A stretch of 64,000 bases of DNA from positions 607,679,918-607,743,917 of the forward strand of contig CM062815.1 in NCBI GenBank assembly GCA_031772625.1, read 5' to 3'. The position numbers and the translations under genes are program-made. The stretch comes from Pinus tabuliformis. Taxonomy: Eukaryota; Streptophyta; Pinopsida; Pinales; Pinaceae. The notes under the pieces were generated by a model that was given only the letters and a program-made list of their open reading frames with translations, searched no databases and was not told the origin of the DNA. This document shows positions 21,046-31,917 of this stretch, piece after piece. Within the stretch, counting starts at the first letter, position 1, and each line of letters begins with the position of its first letter.

Positions 21046-21812
21046 TGTTGGGCGTAGCCCAACTTGGCCCAATATTTCGTTAAAATTCCACATTTTAGGG
21101 AGCCGATTGCGCGGTACCACATGATGTTTTAGGGGCTTCGGGGTGGGTCGAAGTCCCTTATTTTTGTAATAGTTTTGGGAAATAGTTGATTGTTTTTAGG
21201 ACCATGGTATTTTGATGTACTCATTGATGTAATTAGTATATATAGGAGAAAATATGTAAGTCCAAATAATAATGATAATGATATGATACGGGCATAAGAA
21301 AATATCTATGTAATTTGTGTTTGGGTCTTGAAGGAAAGGCTTTGTAGTTGAGTGTGCAGAGACCTAAAGTTTGTAGCTAAGTGTACAGACACTTGCAACT
21401 AGGTGTGAAGGTCAATAAATTGTAATTTGTTTCAAATAATTAATATAAGAAGTATATTTTGATGGACATAACTTGTGTATATTTTTCTTTCTATTCAATA
21501 TTTTGGTTATATTCTAACTCCTTGCAGTATTATTTATGGCTTTTTATGGCATGTTTTAAGTGAAGAATGTAATAGGGAAAAGTAATGTATGATTGCGAAG
21601 TAACTTATCCATGTTAATTATAAAAGAGAATATAAAAATACCACATCGCATCATCCCTCAAGGCTGCATAAACCTGGTTCTGCATCCTGCCATAGTCACT
21701 TCAGGTGAGATTACGATCTACTTTGTAAGTTGTTTCTGAAAGGGCTAGTGATTGAGGGTTTTGTTGGTGCATAGTAAATATTGAACCTGGGTCAGCCCAA
21801 CGTAAGCCAATA
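21046..21812 (+). repeat. LTR-like sequence, possibly a solo LTR
   Basis: Starts TGTTGGGCGTAGCCC, holds a TATA-like GTATATATAGG near 21236, and ends near AAGCCAATA. Its 3' part resembles the end of the better-defined solo LTR at 23458-24307 (both have ACTTCAGGTGAGA and a final CCCAAC..AAGCCAA). No perfect 5-bp target duplication was found, so the ends are uncertain. Confidence 0.45.
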
Positions 21813-22240
21813 GTGTGTGGCCACCATTAGTAGGTAGGTCAAGTGCTGTCTTGTTAAGGATAGATTGGTTTTCAAAGGACTAACACCAAAACCTAGTTGT
21901 ATTCCTTGTATCATTGTGATTGTAAAGGGCCACAATCCCTAGTATAGGAGCTCTAGCTTGTATCATAGATTGTAATATAATGAATAAGGGTTTGAAAAAT
22001 TTAAAAATTGGTATGTGCACTAGTTTCTTCTGTGATTTGTGTAGATTTTGTTGTGCATTAAAGTAGATGTGTTGTGCCACTTAAGTGTGTTTGCATCAAA
22101 AATTCTAAGACCAAACCTAGATTCTTGTGTGCTATGGAAATCCATAATATAACTTGGTCACCTAAGAACTACCTATAACTCATCTTCAACTACTCATGTC
22201 TAATCTCAACTCACCCCACTTAATAAGTTACCAAGACAAC
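21813..22240. other. Unclassified sequence before the tandem array
   Basis: AT-rich, with no coding frame I can support. It leads into the TTGGCA/CTAGCAC-rich array at about 22240. Confidence 0.4.
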
Positions 22241-23457
22241 GCTCACATCCAAATGTGGCAGTAACATAACTAAGCAACATAGTTAACATCTTGACATGCC
22301 ATATGACCTAGCATGTCTTAGAATGCCTTGGCACTATGTGGCACATGTTAGCATCCCTTGCATTCCTTGGCATGGTTTGGCACTCCCGAGCACACACTAG
22401 CACTCCCTGACATGCCTTGGCACTCTAGAATGCCTTGGAATTGCCTAGCATATAACCTTGTCACTCCCTCCTTAGCACACTTGAAACTCACTAAAACTGC
22501 CTATCACACTCTCTTATTTGTTCATTTCCATGCATTTTGAACTAGTTATCCCTTGTGTTTCCATGACACTCTCTAACACTTTGTGACATGCATTGACACA
22601 CCCTAGCACTCAGCACAGCTTAGTATGTCACCCTAGCACTCTATTATTCCTTGGCACTATCAAGAATACCTTATCACTCGCTTATTAGCACACCTAGAAC
22701 TCATTAACACTCCCTATCACACACTTGTATTCATTCATTTCTATGCTTTTCAAACTAGTGCTTTCTTGTGTTTCCCTGAAACCCCCAAACACTCCCTGAC
22801 ATGCATTGGCACACCCTAGCACTTGGAACATCTTGGCATGTCTCCCTAGCTTCTAACATACCTTAGCACTACCTAGCATACCTTGTTACTCCCTCCTTAG
22901 CACACCCATAACTCACTAACACGTCCTTTCACAAACTATTATTCATTCATTTCCATGCATTTATTTGACCTAGTTCTCCCTTGTGTTTCTCTCGCACTCC
23001 CTAACACTTCCTAGCATGCGTTGTCACATGATGGCACCTGGCACATCTTGGCCGCATGCTTCCCTGAAACTATAGCATGCCTTAGCACTGCCTAACATAC
23101 CATGCCACTCCCTCCTTAACACACCTAGAACTCGTTGACACTCCCTGTCACACAGTCTTATTCATTCATTTCCATGCTTTTTGACCTAGTGCTCCCTTGA
23201 TTTTCCCTACCATTCACTAACACTCCTTAACATGCATTGGCACACCTTATCACTTGGTACATCCTGGAAGCCTTCCCTAACTCTATAGAATGCCTTAGAA
23301 CTTCCTAACATACCATGTCACTCCCTCCTTATCAGAACTAGAACTCATTGACACTCCCTGTCACTCACTTTTATTCATTCATTTCCATGGAATTGAAACT
23401 AGTGCTCCCTTGCATTTCCTTGGCACTTCCTAATACTCCCTAGCATGCACTGGTGCC
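22241..23457. repeat. Degenerate tandem array, about 215-bp unit, first segment
   Basis: The landmark TATTCATTCATTTCCATGC with following CTAGTnCTCCCTTGTGTTT recurs near 22511, 22721, 22936, 23152 and 23366, a spacing of about 215 bases. Within units, decamers such as CCTTGGCACT and CCCTAGCACA alternate, so there is also a short internal period. Copies are diverged. The array resumes at 24308 and again at 39623 after insertions. Confidence 0.8.
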
Positions 23458-24307
23458 TATTGGGCATGGAATCCCCCCACAGCATGTTTTGGGGCTCAAA
23501 GCCAAAGTTTTGAGTGATATTATTGTAAAGCTCCGCAAATTGTGGGCACAAAATGTATGTTAGAGTCATAGAGTTGTTTGCCCTAAGTTTGAATGTAATG
23601 TCAGCCTACTCATGGTCCACAGACCATGGGATTGTATAAATAGAGTGAAGCTCTAAGTGTACAAGATAGTAAGGAGTATGGAAGTTAGAGCGAAGTATGA
23701 TATAGAAGTACAAAGCAAGTGTCTAAGTTTATTTTGGGTTGGAGTAGTAGGAAGAGGCTCTGCAGCTCAATGGGCAGAGGCCTAGTAGAGTCCGCAGCTG
23801 AGTGTGCAGGGTAGAGTTGAGTCTATAACCATAGAAGAGATTAATAAAGAAATTTTTTGTTACCAATTGTGCATCTGTTCTGAGTTATTACATGTTTGAA
23901 GTCATTTGCAATTATACTATTTATTTACTGCACGCACTTATATGAATTGTGAATATTGTTAAGTATAACTGAAAGCGTACAAATAAGCTAAGGTAATCAA
24001 CTAATATCAGGTTACTAGTAAGGACTTGGGTCATAACACTGATTGGCCCCTAAGTAGGGCTGCATGAAGACAACATCTTAGGCTGTGAGGTACGAGTAAG
24101 TGTGAGCAGCAACGAGCGCAACCGCGAACCACTTGAAAACCATCAGACATCCCCAGGGTGCGAAAACCTAGTTCTAGCACCCTCCCATACTACTTCAGGT
24201 GAGACCTCAATCCATGCTCCACAGACTGTTGCCAAAAAGGCCAGTAGTACCAGGATTTCTTTAGCTAAATCACCTTCGAACTTGGGTTAGGCCCCAACAA
24301 GCCAACA
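23458..24307 (+). mobile_element. Solo LTR with GTGCC target duplication
   Basis: An 850-bp stretch unlike its surroundings starts TATTGGGC (probably once TGTTGGGC) and ends AGCCAACA. It is flanked by GTGCC at 23453-23457 and 24308-24312, inside the tandem array. It holds a TATA-like GTATAAATAG (near 23633) and an AATAAAG near 23844. No internal region is present, so it is best read as a solo LTR left by LTR-LTR recombination. Confidence 0.8.
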
Positions 24308-25620
24308 GTGCCACACCCTAGCACTTGGCACATCTTGGCATGTCTTGCCATGCCTAACATACCTTGGAATTGTCTCGCATGCGTTAGCACTTCTTGGCAT
24401 TCCCTAACACACCTTGGCACTCCCTAGTTATCATGCCCTTATGTATAACCTTACGTTTTTTGTGATTTGGGAACCCAACCAAGTCATTGAAAAAATAGTG
24501 TTGTGCTTAGCCCAAAGTCTCCCTTTGTTTGAAAATACTTTTTTCCAACCCCTTATTACAATCATAGATTTTCCACCTGTAAGTCCTATTCTAAAATTAT
24601 CCTAACACACTTCTTCCTTGGCACACCTAGAATTCACTGACACTCCCTGGAACACACTCTCATTCCTCTATTTCCATGAATTTTTCCCTAGTTCTCCCTT
24701 GTGATGCCCTAACACTCACCAAAACTCCTCGACATGCATCCACACTATCTAGAATTTTCTAGCACACCTTTTCATTCATTGGCATGCCCTAACACTCCTT
24801 AGCTATCATGCCCTCAGAACTGCCCTTACCTTTTTTGCAACTTGGGAACTCAACCAAATCCTACCTCGTCTACAACAACTTGACTAGGTTACAATTACTA
24901 CAATTGGACTATTCCTTGTTCACTTGAGAAATTCCTATAACTAATATTAGGCTACTGATTTTGACTCTGAAATCATACAAGTTAACAAGTTACGAAGACA
25001 AGGGTCATATCCAATCGTGTTCGTAATACAACGAAGCAGCATAGTTTACATCTTGATAGGCAACACAACATGGAATGTCTAACAATCCCTTGGTATTATG
25101 TGGCACATGTTAGCATCCCTTGCATTCTCTGGCATGCTTTGGCACTAGCTAACACATCCTAACACTGTCTGACACTTAACACACCTAAAACTTGCTGACA
25201 CTTCTCCTCATCACACTGTTATTCATTCATTTCCATGCATTTGAAACTATTTCTCCCTTTTGTTTACTTGTAACTTGAACCTAACACACCCTAGAATGCG
25301 TTGGCACCACACCTTGGCTCCTAGCACATCTTGGCATGACTTAGCACTTGGCATGTCTTGGGATGCCTGACATGCCTTGGAACTATATATCATGTGTTAG
25401 TACTTCCTGGCATTCCCTAGAACACCTTGGCACTCCCTAGCTGTCATGCCCTCATAGATAGCCCTTTTTGTGACTTGGGAACCCAACCAAGTAATTGGAA
25501 AAATAATGTTGTACCCAACCCAAAGTCTCCATTTCTCTAAAATTTCTTTGTCCACACCTTATCACAACAATATGATTTCCTCCTGCAAGTCCTGTTATGT
25601 AATTCTCTAAAACAATTTGC
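24308..25620. repeat. Degenerate tandem array, second segment
   Basis: Continues the units rich in CTTGGCA and CTAGCAC, with landmark copies near 24655 and 25213. A longer segment (GGAACCCAACCAAG and an ATGTGGCACATGTTAGCATC part at about 25100) repeats text seen at 22330 and 40110, suggesting a higher-order repeat of one to two kilobases. Ends where element E begins. Confidence 0.75.
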
Positions 25621-26648
25621 TATAGTGTTTTCTCCTCGAAGGTTTACGAAATGTAAAAACTTAAGACTGTAGATGACAAATAGTCTTAACAATATAACTC
25701 ACTGCTAAACATTGTAGATCTACAACAAATGATATAAACAAACCTGCCAAAGCCCTGATCTATGCCACAATCATAGTTAAACAACAAAATGAAACAATAA
25801 TAAATGCGGGTAACTCGAATAATCCAATGGAAACTAGATATACAAAGAATATATTTTATTAAACAACACCTGTGAAGAGAACAAATAAATGTTACCAGTC
25901 CCCCTCTATCAGATGGGTTCTTGGCTATCCTCAAATGTCTTCAACTTTTGTAGTCTCTCTCTCCTCTATGATGTGTAAGCCCAATAAATAAAATGTGAGC
26001 TCAATGGGAACTCAAATGAATAAGAAGATGGTATGTGACAATGATAATAATCAGAGCTACAACAATGAGTGCAACAATGAAAATAATCAAAATTCAATAA
26101 TGAATGGAAAACCCTCCTATTTATAACAAAATTTTAGGTTATCCTATAATAATGAGAAATAATAAAATATTATTAGCCCCATTCTAGAAATAACCACTTG
26201 GAATATTTTATTATATTTGGTTAGGAGGGAAAAAGTATTTAAACTTTTATTTAGAAATAATAAATAAATAAATGATTTATTTAACTATTCCTAAGGGATT
26301 TAGTCAAACTTCACAAGGAATAATAATTAATTAGTGATTAATTAATTATTCCTAGAGACAAATAAGATAATTAATAATTTATCTATTTATTTTTCATAAG
26401 TGGGTCAAATATGACAAGCAATATTAATTAAACAATGGTTTAATTAATTATTCCTAGAAGATAATTAAATAAATAATGATTTATTTAATTATTCTTCATG
26501 GGTTTAATTATACATTACTTAAAAAATGTGGTTTATTAAGTAATTTCTCACAGTGAAAGTAATCTTACTACAGTAAAATTGGCCTTACATGGTGTACTTC
26601 GATCCATCTAGTAGATTAAGGCTAGATGATCACTTTTTTGTGATAACA
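25621..26648 (-). repeat. 3' LTR of element E
   Basis: A 1028-bp repeat matching 38541-39622. On the minus strand a TATA-like box GTTATAAATAG lies at 26117-26127. It contains a run of AT-rich inverted repeats at 26261-26543. The first base pair of the inner end reads TATAGTG rather than TGTAGTG. Confidence 0.9.
26261..26543. repeat. Run of perfect AT-rich hairpins in the LTR of E
   Basis: Consecutive inverted repeats: TAAATAAAT/ATTTATTTA (26261-26283); a 38-bp near-palindrome AGGAATAAT...ATTATTCCT (26316-26353); ATTAATTAAAC/GTTTAATTAAT with loop AATG (26423-26448); 14-bp arms from ATAATTAAATAAAT with loop AATG (26461-26492); ATTACTTAA/TTAAGTAAT (26513-26543). The right LTR keeps most of them at about 39185-39515. 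The function is unknown; they could be structured RNA or recombination-prone DNA. Confidence 0.75.
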
Positions 26649-26733
26649 GATTGCCCCCGAATGTATGAGCGTTAGGAGAAAAACAGATGATCGAAGTACG
26701 TTGTAAAGACACAATCACTAGACAAAAAAGTGG

Positions 26734-26734
26734 A

Positions 26735-26772
<38 letters not shown>
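26734..26772. repeat. Compound (GT)n(GA)n microsatellite
   Basis: A GTGTGT run passes directly into GAGAGA. It lies just inside the 3' LTR of element E. Confidence 0.95.
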
Positions 26773-27384
26773 TAGACCAATAGAGCTAAAGTGAAAGAGG
26801 ATAGGGACAGAGAGGGTGAGACCAATGCAAGTATCATTTTATGTTGTGGTACTAGATCTCAATGAGGTAGGGGAGGCATATCTATACATGCTGAGATAAC
26901 TTAGTACAAGAATAATGATGCGCCCAGAAACATAAAACTGAGAAATAAAGTACATGCTGAATGGTACATGGCATGTTGGCATAATTGAGCCAGAAAATAA
27001 TAGAATGTGTCCCATATACATAATTCAACTAGAAAAAAAAAATGAGCGAGGAATGAATACAATAACATCTGAGTACATGATATATAATGGACCTTCCCTC
27101 AAAAAATGGGTGGGAGGGAGGGTATAATAACTGAAGAAGCCCTGCTAAACAGGGAAGGGCTCTACAAAACTAAATGGATCATCTAGAGGAGATGTGCATG
27201 CTATGAACAATGCAATTGACAGGAACCAAACCCATAAAATTTGTGGAACTTCATTTGAGGTTGTAGCATTATATGAAGCCATTCGGGGATGTGGGGGGCT
27301 ACCTGAAGGGCCACCCCCTCATGAGGGCTGAAACATCTCACACACACCCAAAAATCTTGGGTACAATCTGCTTCATCATTGGAC
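26773..27384 (-). other. 3' internal region of element E
   Basis: Between the microsatellite and the decayed frame of E. Low-quality open frames only. I see nothing that identifies a domain. Confidence 0.4.
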
Positions 27385-30180
27385 CATCAAGTGTATGAAT
27401 CATGAGCATGAAAAAACCAAGTCAAAGGGCAATATTGAGTCCCTCTACTCGATCTAAGGCACTGAACAAGAATGGAAGATGGAACCAAGATACACCACCC
27501 TCTAGGCCGTTCTTTTGGAATAACTATGTTGATATCGACAGAATAGGGCACCCCATAGGTGAGGCAATGAGGAAAATGGGGAAAATGGGATAGAGCGACA
27601 AACAAATGATTTCCCTTATCAGAGCATAAAGTGCATGGTTGACGTGGAAGTGAGTGACTCGACTCCGAAGGGGATTGGAGACAGTGTGATTGGAGGCCAA
27701 AATGGGAAACACACGATGAACAATATGTAACGATGGATGGAATTCTATGACATGATACAATGGGACGTGAAATAGACTCCACAGATGAAAAGATGACTCA
27801 TCGTGGATGCTCTGAACAAGGGTGACTCGATGATGCTGCCACACAAAATAGGCCTAGTTGGGACCATGAAACCATGAGTAAATAATGGTTTACCATGATG
27901 AGAATCAACGCATGGGATGACAAGCATTAAGGGAAGGTGGTCCCTAAGGTACAAGCGTCGAATATGAAGAAATTTGAATTTAAGAGGCGATGAAGCGACC
28001 CTTCTTGGAAAGATGGTTTCCAAGTGAAGTGTCAAATCATCAAAAATTGAGAAACGCCCATTATAATACTCAATGATATCTTTCCAACGGTGTTGAAATC
28101 TTGTCAAACTGAACTACGATTCGGTCGCAATGGGCGAAAGAAAAAACTGTGTGTTTTTCTATAAAATGACATTTTCCCTCTAATTTGAGAGGAGGAGAAG
28201 GCCCTAAATCTTGTGGATATTGTAGCATACAAACCAACCATCAGAATCAAGATCTGCGGCTTTTAGGAAAGTGGCCTTAATTGTCTAAATATTTCCATAA
28301 TGCTTCTTGGAATGATGGTTCCTAGTGAAGAATTAAGGGAAGAGGAAAACAAGAATGAACTACTAGAGGAGGTCTAGAATCATCCTCACTGACTAAGTCA
28401 AACATGGGGACTATGTGGACATAGATTAGAATATTTGAAGATATGGTATCAAAATTCTATGATTTGTGATGAACATATGGCTCACCGGAGAGGCCGGTAG
28501 GACAAACTATTCAAGGAATGGGAGGATAATCGACCATACCTAGATCCAGTGGGATCTATGCTGAGACTTATGTTAATAAATTGAGAAGATGGCCAGGGGA
28601 AAACCATCATGCCCCCAAGCATGGGATACTGCCCGCAAGCATATGTGATGAAGGGCACTGATCTGATATGCAAAGGTGATAATGATGCCCCCTAGTAGGA
28701 GGGGTTTATGGAGCGCCATTGTGTTTTGAGTGCTCGTAAAAGGGATTCAAGCATCTCAACCCAACTTGGCATGAGATCCTCCAAAGGATGATAAGGAGAT
28801 GTAGGGGCTGATGTTCCCCCCAATATGCTATGGGTGTACTGGATGTATTTAGAGTGGTGGAATCCAAATATGGGAGGAAGTACGCATGATATTTCATATC
28901 GTTCCAAGGATAATTACGGGTAGTCATGGCTTCCATGATGTCCTCATCAAAATGGAAGATGGGGCGAAGAGAGGAATATTGACTACATGATGTGGTGACA
29001 GTACCTGGTGCATCATCCTAAGAAAAAAGGTTCACATATGCATCATATAGAATGGTAGACAATGAGCTAGTAGATACAAAATCTACGGATGTTGAGACCT
29101 TGGCTTCCAACAAAGGAGGTTCGACAGAAGCATGCGCGGGAACCTGAGAAACATTTTCCTTAGAGGAACTGAAGGATGATGACAGGTAAAGGATATGGAT
29201 CATGGAGTTTGTCATCTCAACATCGAGGGGAGGGATCACGATGGTGGGACTAGAGTCTCCCTATTCTGGTGCAATAGTGGTACCAAAATCCATAGGTAGA
29301 GGAATAGGTGATCCACTACAAGTCGCCTCGTATTCACAAAGAGTATGAAGGAAATCATGAAATTCGTTAAGATGAGGGAAATAATGGGAATAGTGACCAT
29401 AATGATCGCACAAGGAACAAGGGTGATTTGTGCACAACATTCTAAGTTTCTTTGCTGGTCTCGGTATGGTAATTTGGACCTCAGGGATATCTGACTCAAG
29501 GAACATTTCATGAACCAAAGGTTTGAGATGACGTATCTCAAGACAAGGCTTCCCAAGCACCTCCAGTTCCCAAAGTTCTAAAGCCAACACTACCGTGGGA
29601 TTGTTTTAAGGTTGTTGGCTTTTCCTACCTTTCCAAATGCTTTCACAACAGGAGTGGGTTCCTATTTAGGATGTTGCAATGGAACTAGAGCAGTGACAGG
29701 GGACACAGGGACAAACTTTGACTGGTATCTAGAAAGCAACGAATGAAGGTATTGCGGGATGCTATGATGTATCAACTGGGAAGACAATCAAATGATTGTT
29801 GGAAGGATCCAGTGCATCCAAAGCAGTTAGTAGAGCTTTCTTTTGAGATGGGCATGACTGGAGTACCTCCAGTGTTGAAATAGCAGTAGGTGATTGCGCC
29901 AAGTCATCTACTATACAATATGTATGGGAAGCCTAGTTAGAAGTCACATTACAAGGTAATGGTCCCTTGGGGATCTTAGGAATTTCCTCAACTTTAGGTT
30001 GAGGGATCTGTAGCAAACCATTTGGTGTCGTAAGAGGATCAGTAGATGTTTTGGTTTTGTACTTAGTGGCAGACGAACTCGATGGCTTGTCATATTGACA
30101 CGACCAAGTTTGCAGGTTGATATCAGAGGTATTAACCTCATCAGAATTCATCATGAGGATCTGGTAGTCACCAAGACCAG
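27385..30180 (-). pseudogene. Decayed retroelement-encoded frame of E, function unknown
   Basis: Minus-strand reading from 30180 to 27385 gives long but repeatedly broken frames with a consistent style. A knuckle-like CSLCDHYGHYSHYF lies near 29420 (the expected last Cys is Phe). It is followed by a Pro/Ser-rich acidic part (ILYLSSSFSSS near 29170), then Trp/His-rich stretches (RWKDIIEYYNGRFSIFDDL near 28070). No RT, integrase or protease motif appears. It is probably the downstream gag or accessory part of element E. I cannot name a family. Confidence 0.45.
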
Positions 30181-31452
30181 AAGGTTGGGGGGATGGGTTG
30201 CTTGACCCAAATAAGGTTGAGCAACGATAAATCCTTGTTGGGGGAAGGATTCATAAGCACTTTCGGTTGAGATGGTGAAAGATTCTAAGGCGATTGTTGG
30301 ATGGGTGGTTGACCTCTAGAAGCTGCTTAAGCTTCCCACATTTGGTGCATCTGGGGTAAAAGAGGACACTCATGCGTATAATGGCCCTGTACACCACAAC
30401 ATGCACAAGGCTTGTTCATATGAATAGCCTTGTTTTTCTTGGGTTAACTACCCTGTTGTTGGTTGTTGGTGTTAGGCTAGTTCCCTTGGGGTTCGTTAGG
30501 TTGATTACCTTAATTACTCTGGTTACCCTTGTTACCTTTTACCTTATTCTTTTTCTTCAAATTTGGGGGATCAGTTGCACTATGCTATGCAAACACTTGA
30601 CCCTGAGGGGGCGGTGGTTGGTAGGGAAGAGATGCATGGGAGGCTACATCAATAATGCTTGAGGGGTTGGAGCGCTCGATTGTGAATAGGGATAAGATGG
30701 TGGAGGGGAAATGATTTGGTAGACAGGTTGAGCATTGGCTGGCCCTAAGAACATGTTGCTAGTAGGAGGGGCATAATTGTTGGAGGAACTAGGGCATAGT
30801 TTTTGGGTGAAAGGATTTTTAAGCACTTCCGATTGAGATGGTGCAAGATTCTGAGTCGATTGCTGGATGGGCGGTTAACCTCTAGAAGCTTCTTAAGCTT
30901 CCCACATTTGGTGCATCTAGGGTAAAAGATGACACTCATGTGTATAATGGTCATGTACACCACAACATGCACAAGGCTTGTTCATATGAATAGTCTTGTT
31001 CTAGTTGGGTTAACTGCCCTATTTCTGGTTGTTGGTGTTACGCTAGTTCCCCTGGGGTTCACTAGGTAGATTACCTTGATTATCCTGGTTACCCTTGTTA
31101 CCTTTTCCCTTATACCTTTTCTTCAAATTTTTGGGATCGGTCGTACTATGCTGCACAAACACTTAACACGAGGGGGTGGTGGCTGCTAGGGAAAAAGATG
31201 CATGGGAGGCTGTGGCGCTAATGCTTGAGGGGTTGGAGCACTTGATTGGGAATAGGGATAAGATGGTGGAGGGGAAATGATTTGGTAGATAGGTTGAGCC
31301 TTGGCTGGCCTTGAAAACATGTTGCTAGTAGGAGGGGCATAATTGTTGGAGGAATTGTTGCCCCCCTGCAAATAGCTATAACTTTGTTGAGTATATGGCA
31401 AAGGATGTGAAATGGCTCCAATGATACCTTCGGCGGCATGAGATGAGCCCGG
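30181..31452 (-). pseudogene. C-terminal gag of element E with duplicated zinc knuckle
   Basis: Continues the E gag after the Copia insertion. Minus-strand translation gives a Pro/Gln/Tyr-rich part (SYSYLQGGNNSSNNYAPPTS) and a CCHC knuckle (CACCGVQGHYTHEC), whose four ligands fit CX2CX4HX4C. The whole segment occurs twice in tandem with an offset of 566 bases, so two knuckles were encoded. Several stops are present. The start is fused to Copia at the CCCGG duplication. Confidence 0.65.
30235..31355. repeat. Tandem duplication of about 560 bp inside the gag of E
   Basis: Copies at about 30235-30790 and 30803-31355. Landmarks such as AAGCTTCCCACATTTGGTGC and GCATGGGAGGCT occur 566 bases apart. 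The copies differ at many sites, so the duplication is old. It doubles the knuckle-bearing part of gag. Confidence 0.8.
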
Positions 31453-31868
31453 TGTAGGTTTTAACCCCATACAAAAATTACCTGCATATGAATTCTAAAA
31501 CACAGAAAGTAAACAATGCGAGAGAAAAACACATAAAACACATATACACAAAGATTTTCCCCTGGATCCCAAAATCGGGACTACTAGCTTGATTTTTCCC
31601 CTAGACCGAAAACCATCGCGTCCAAAAAAATGTGCGAAAATAATGCATAAAACCATAGGTGGGTCCACCCATCCTAACATAGGGTCGAAAACCAAAATTT
31701 TCCAAGGCAATGCCCTGGACCCCATAAAGTGGGGTTACCGGTACACCTCAAACCCCCTATGACCCGCCTGCTACATAATCAATGCAACGAAGAGGGGCTC
31801 CGCCCCCCCTCTAACCCCTCGGTTAACTACGTGGGCTAGTCGTGGAAAGAATATAACACAACCCAACA
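31453..31868 (-). repeat. 3' LTR of the Copia element
   Basis: Minus-strand TGTTGGGTTGTG...AAAACCTACA, 416 bp. It lacks about 95 bases present in the 5' LTR (the part near 36115-36215 with ATACATATTTATACATGCC) and has other small changes. Confidence 0.88.
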
Positions 31869-31917
31869 TTCTCCCACTTGTTGTTTTCTTTCCACAGGGG
31901 GCCACATGAGAGCTTAG

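Noticed and set aside
21046-24307. The LTR-like stretches at 21046 and 23458 as the two LTRs of one element
   Set aside because: The sequence between them is the tandem array, which continues past 24307, and the GTGCC duplication closes around the second LTR alone.
22241-25620. A CRISPR-like array
   Set aside because: Units are about 215 bases, diverged and without constant repeats and unique spacers; this is plant nuclear sequence.
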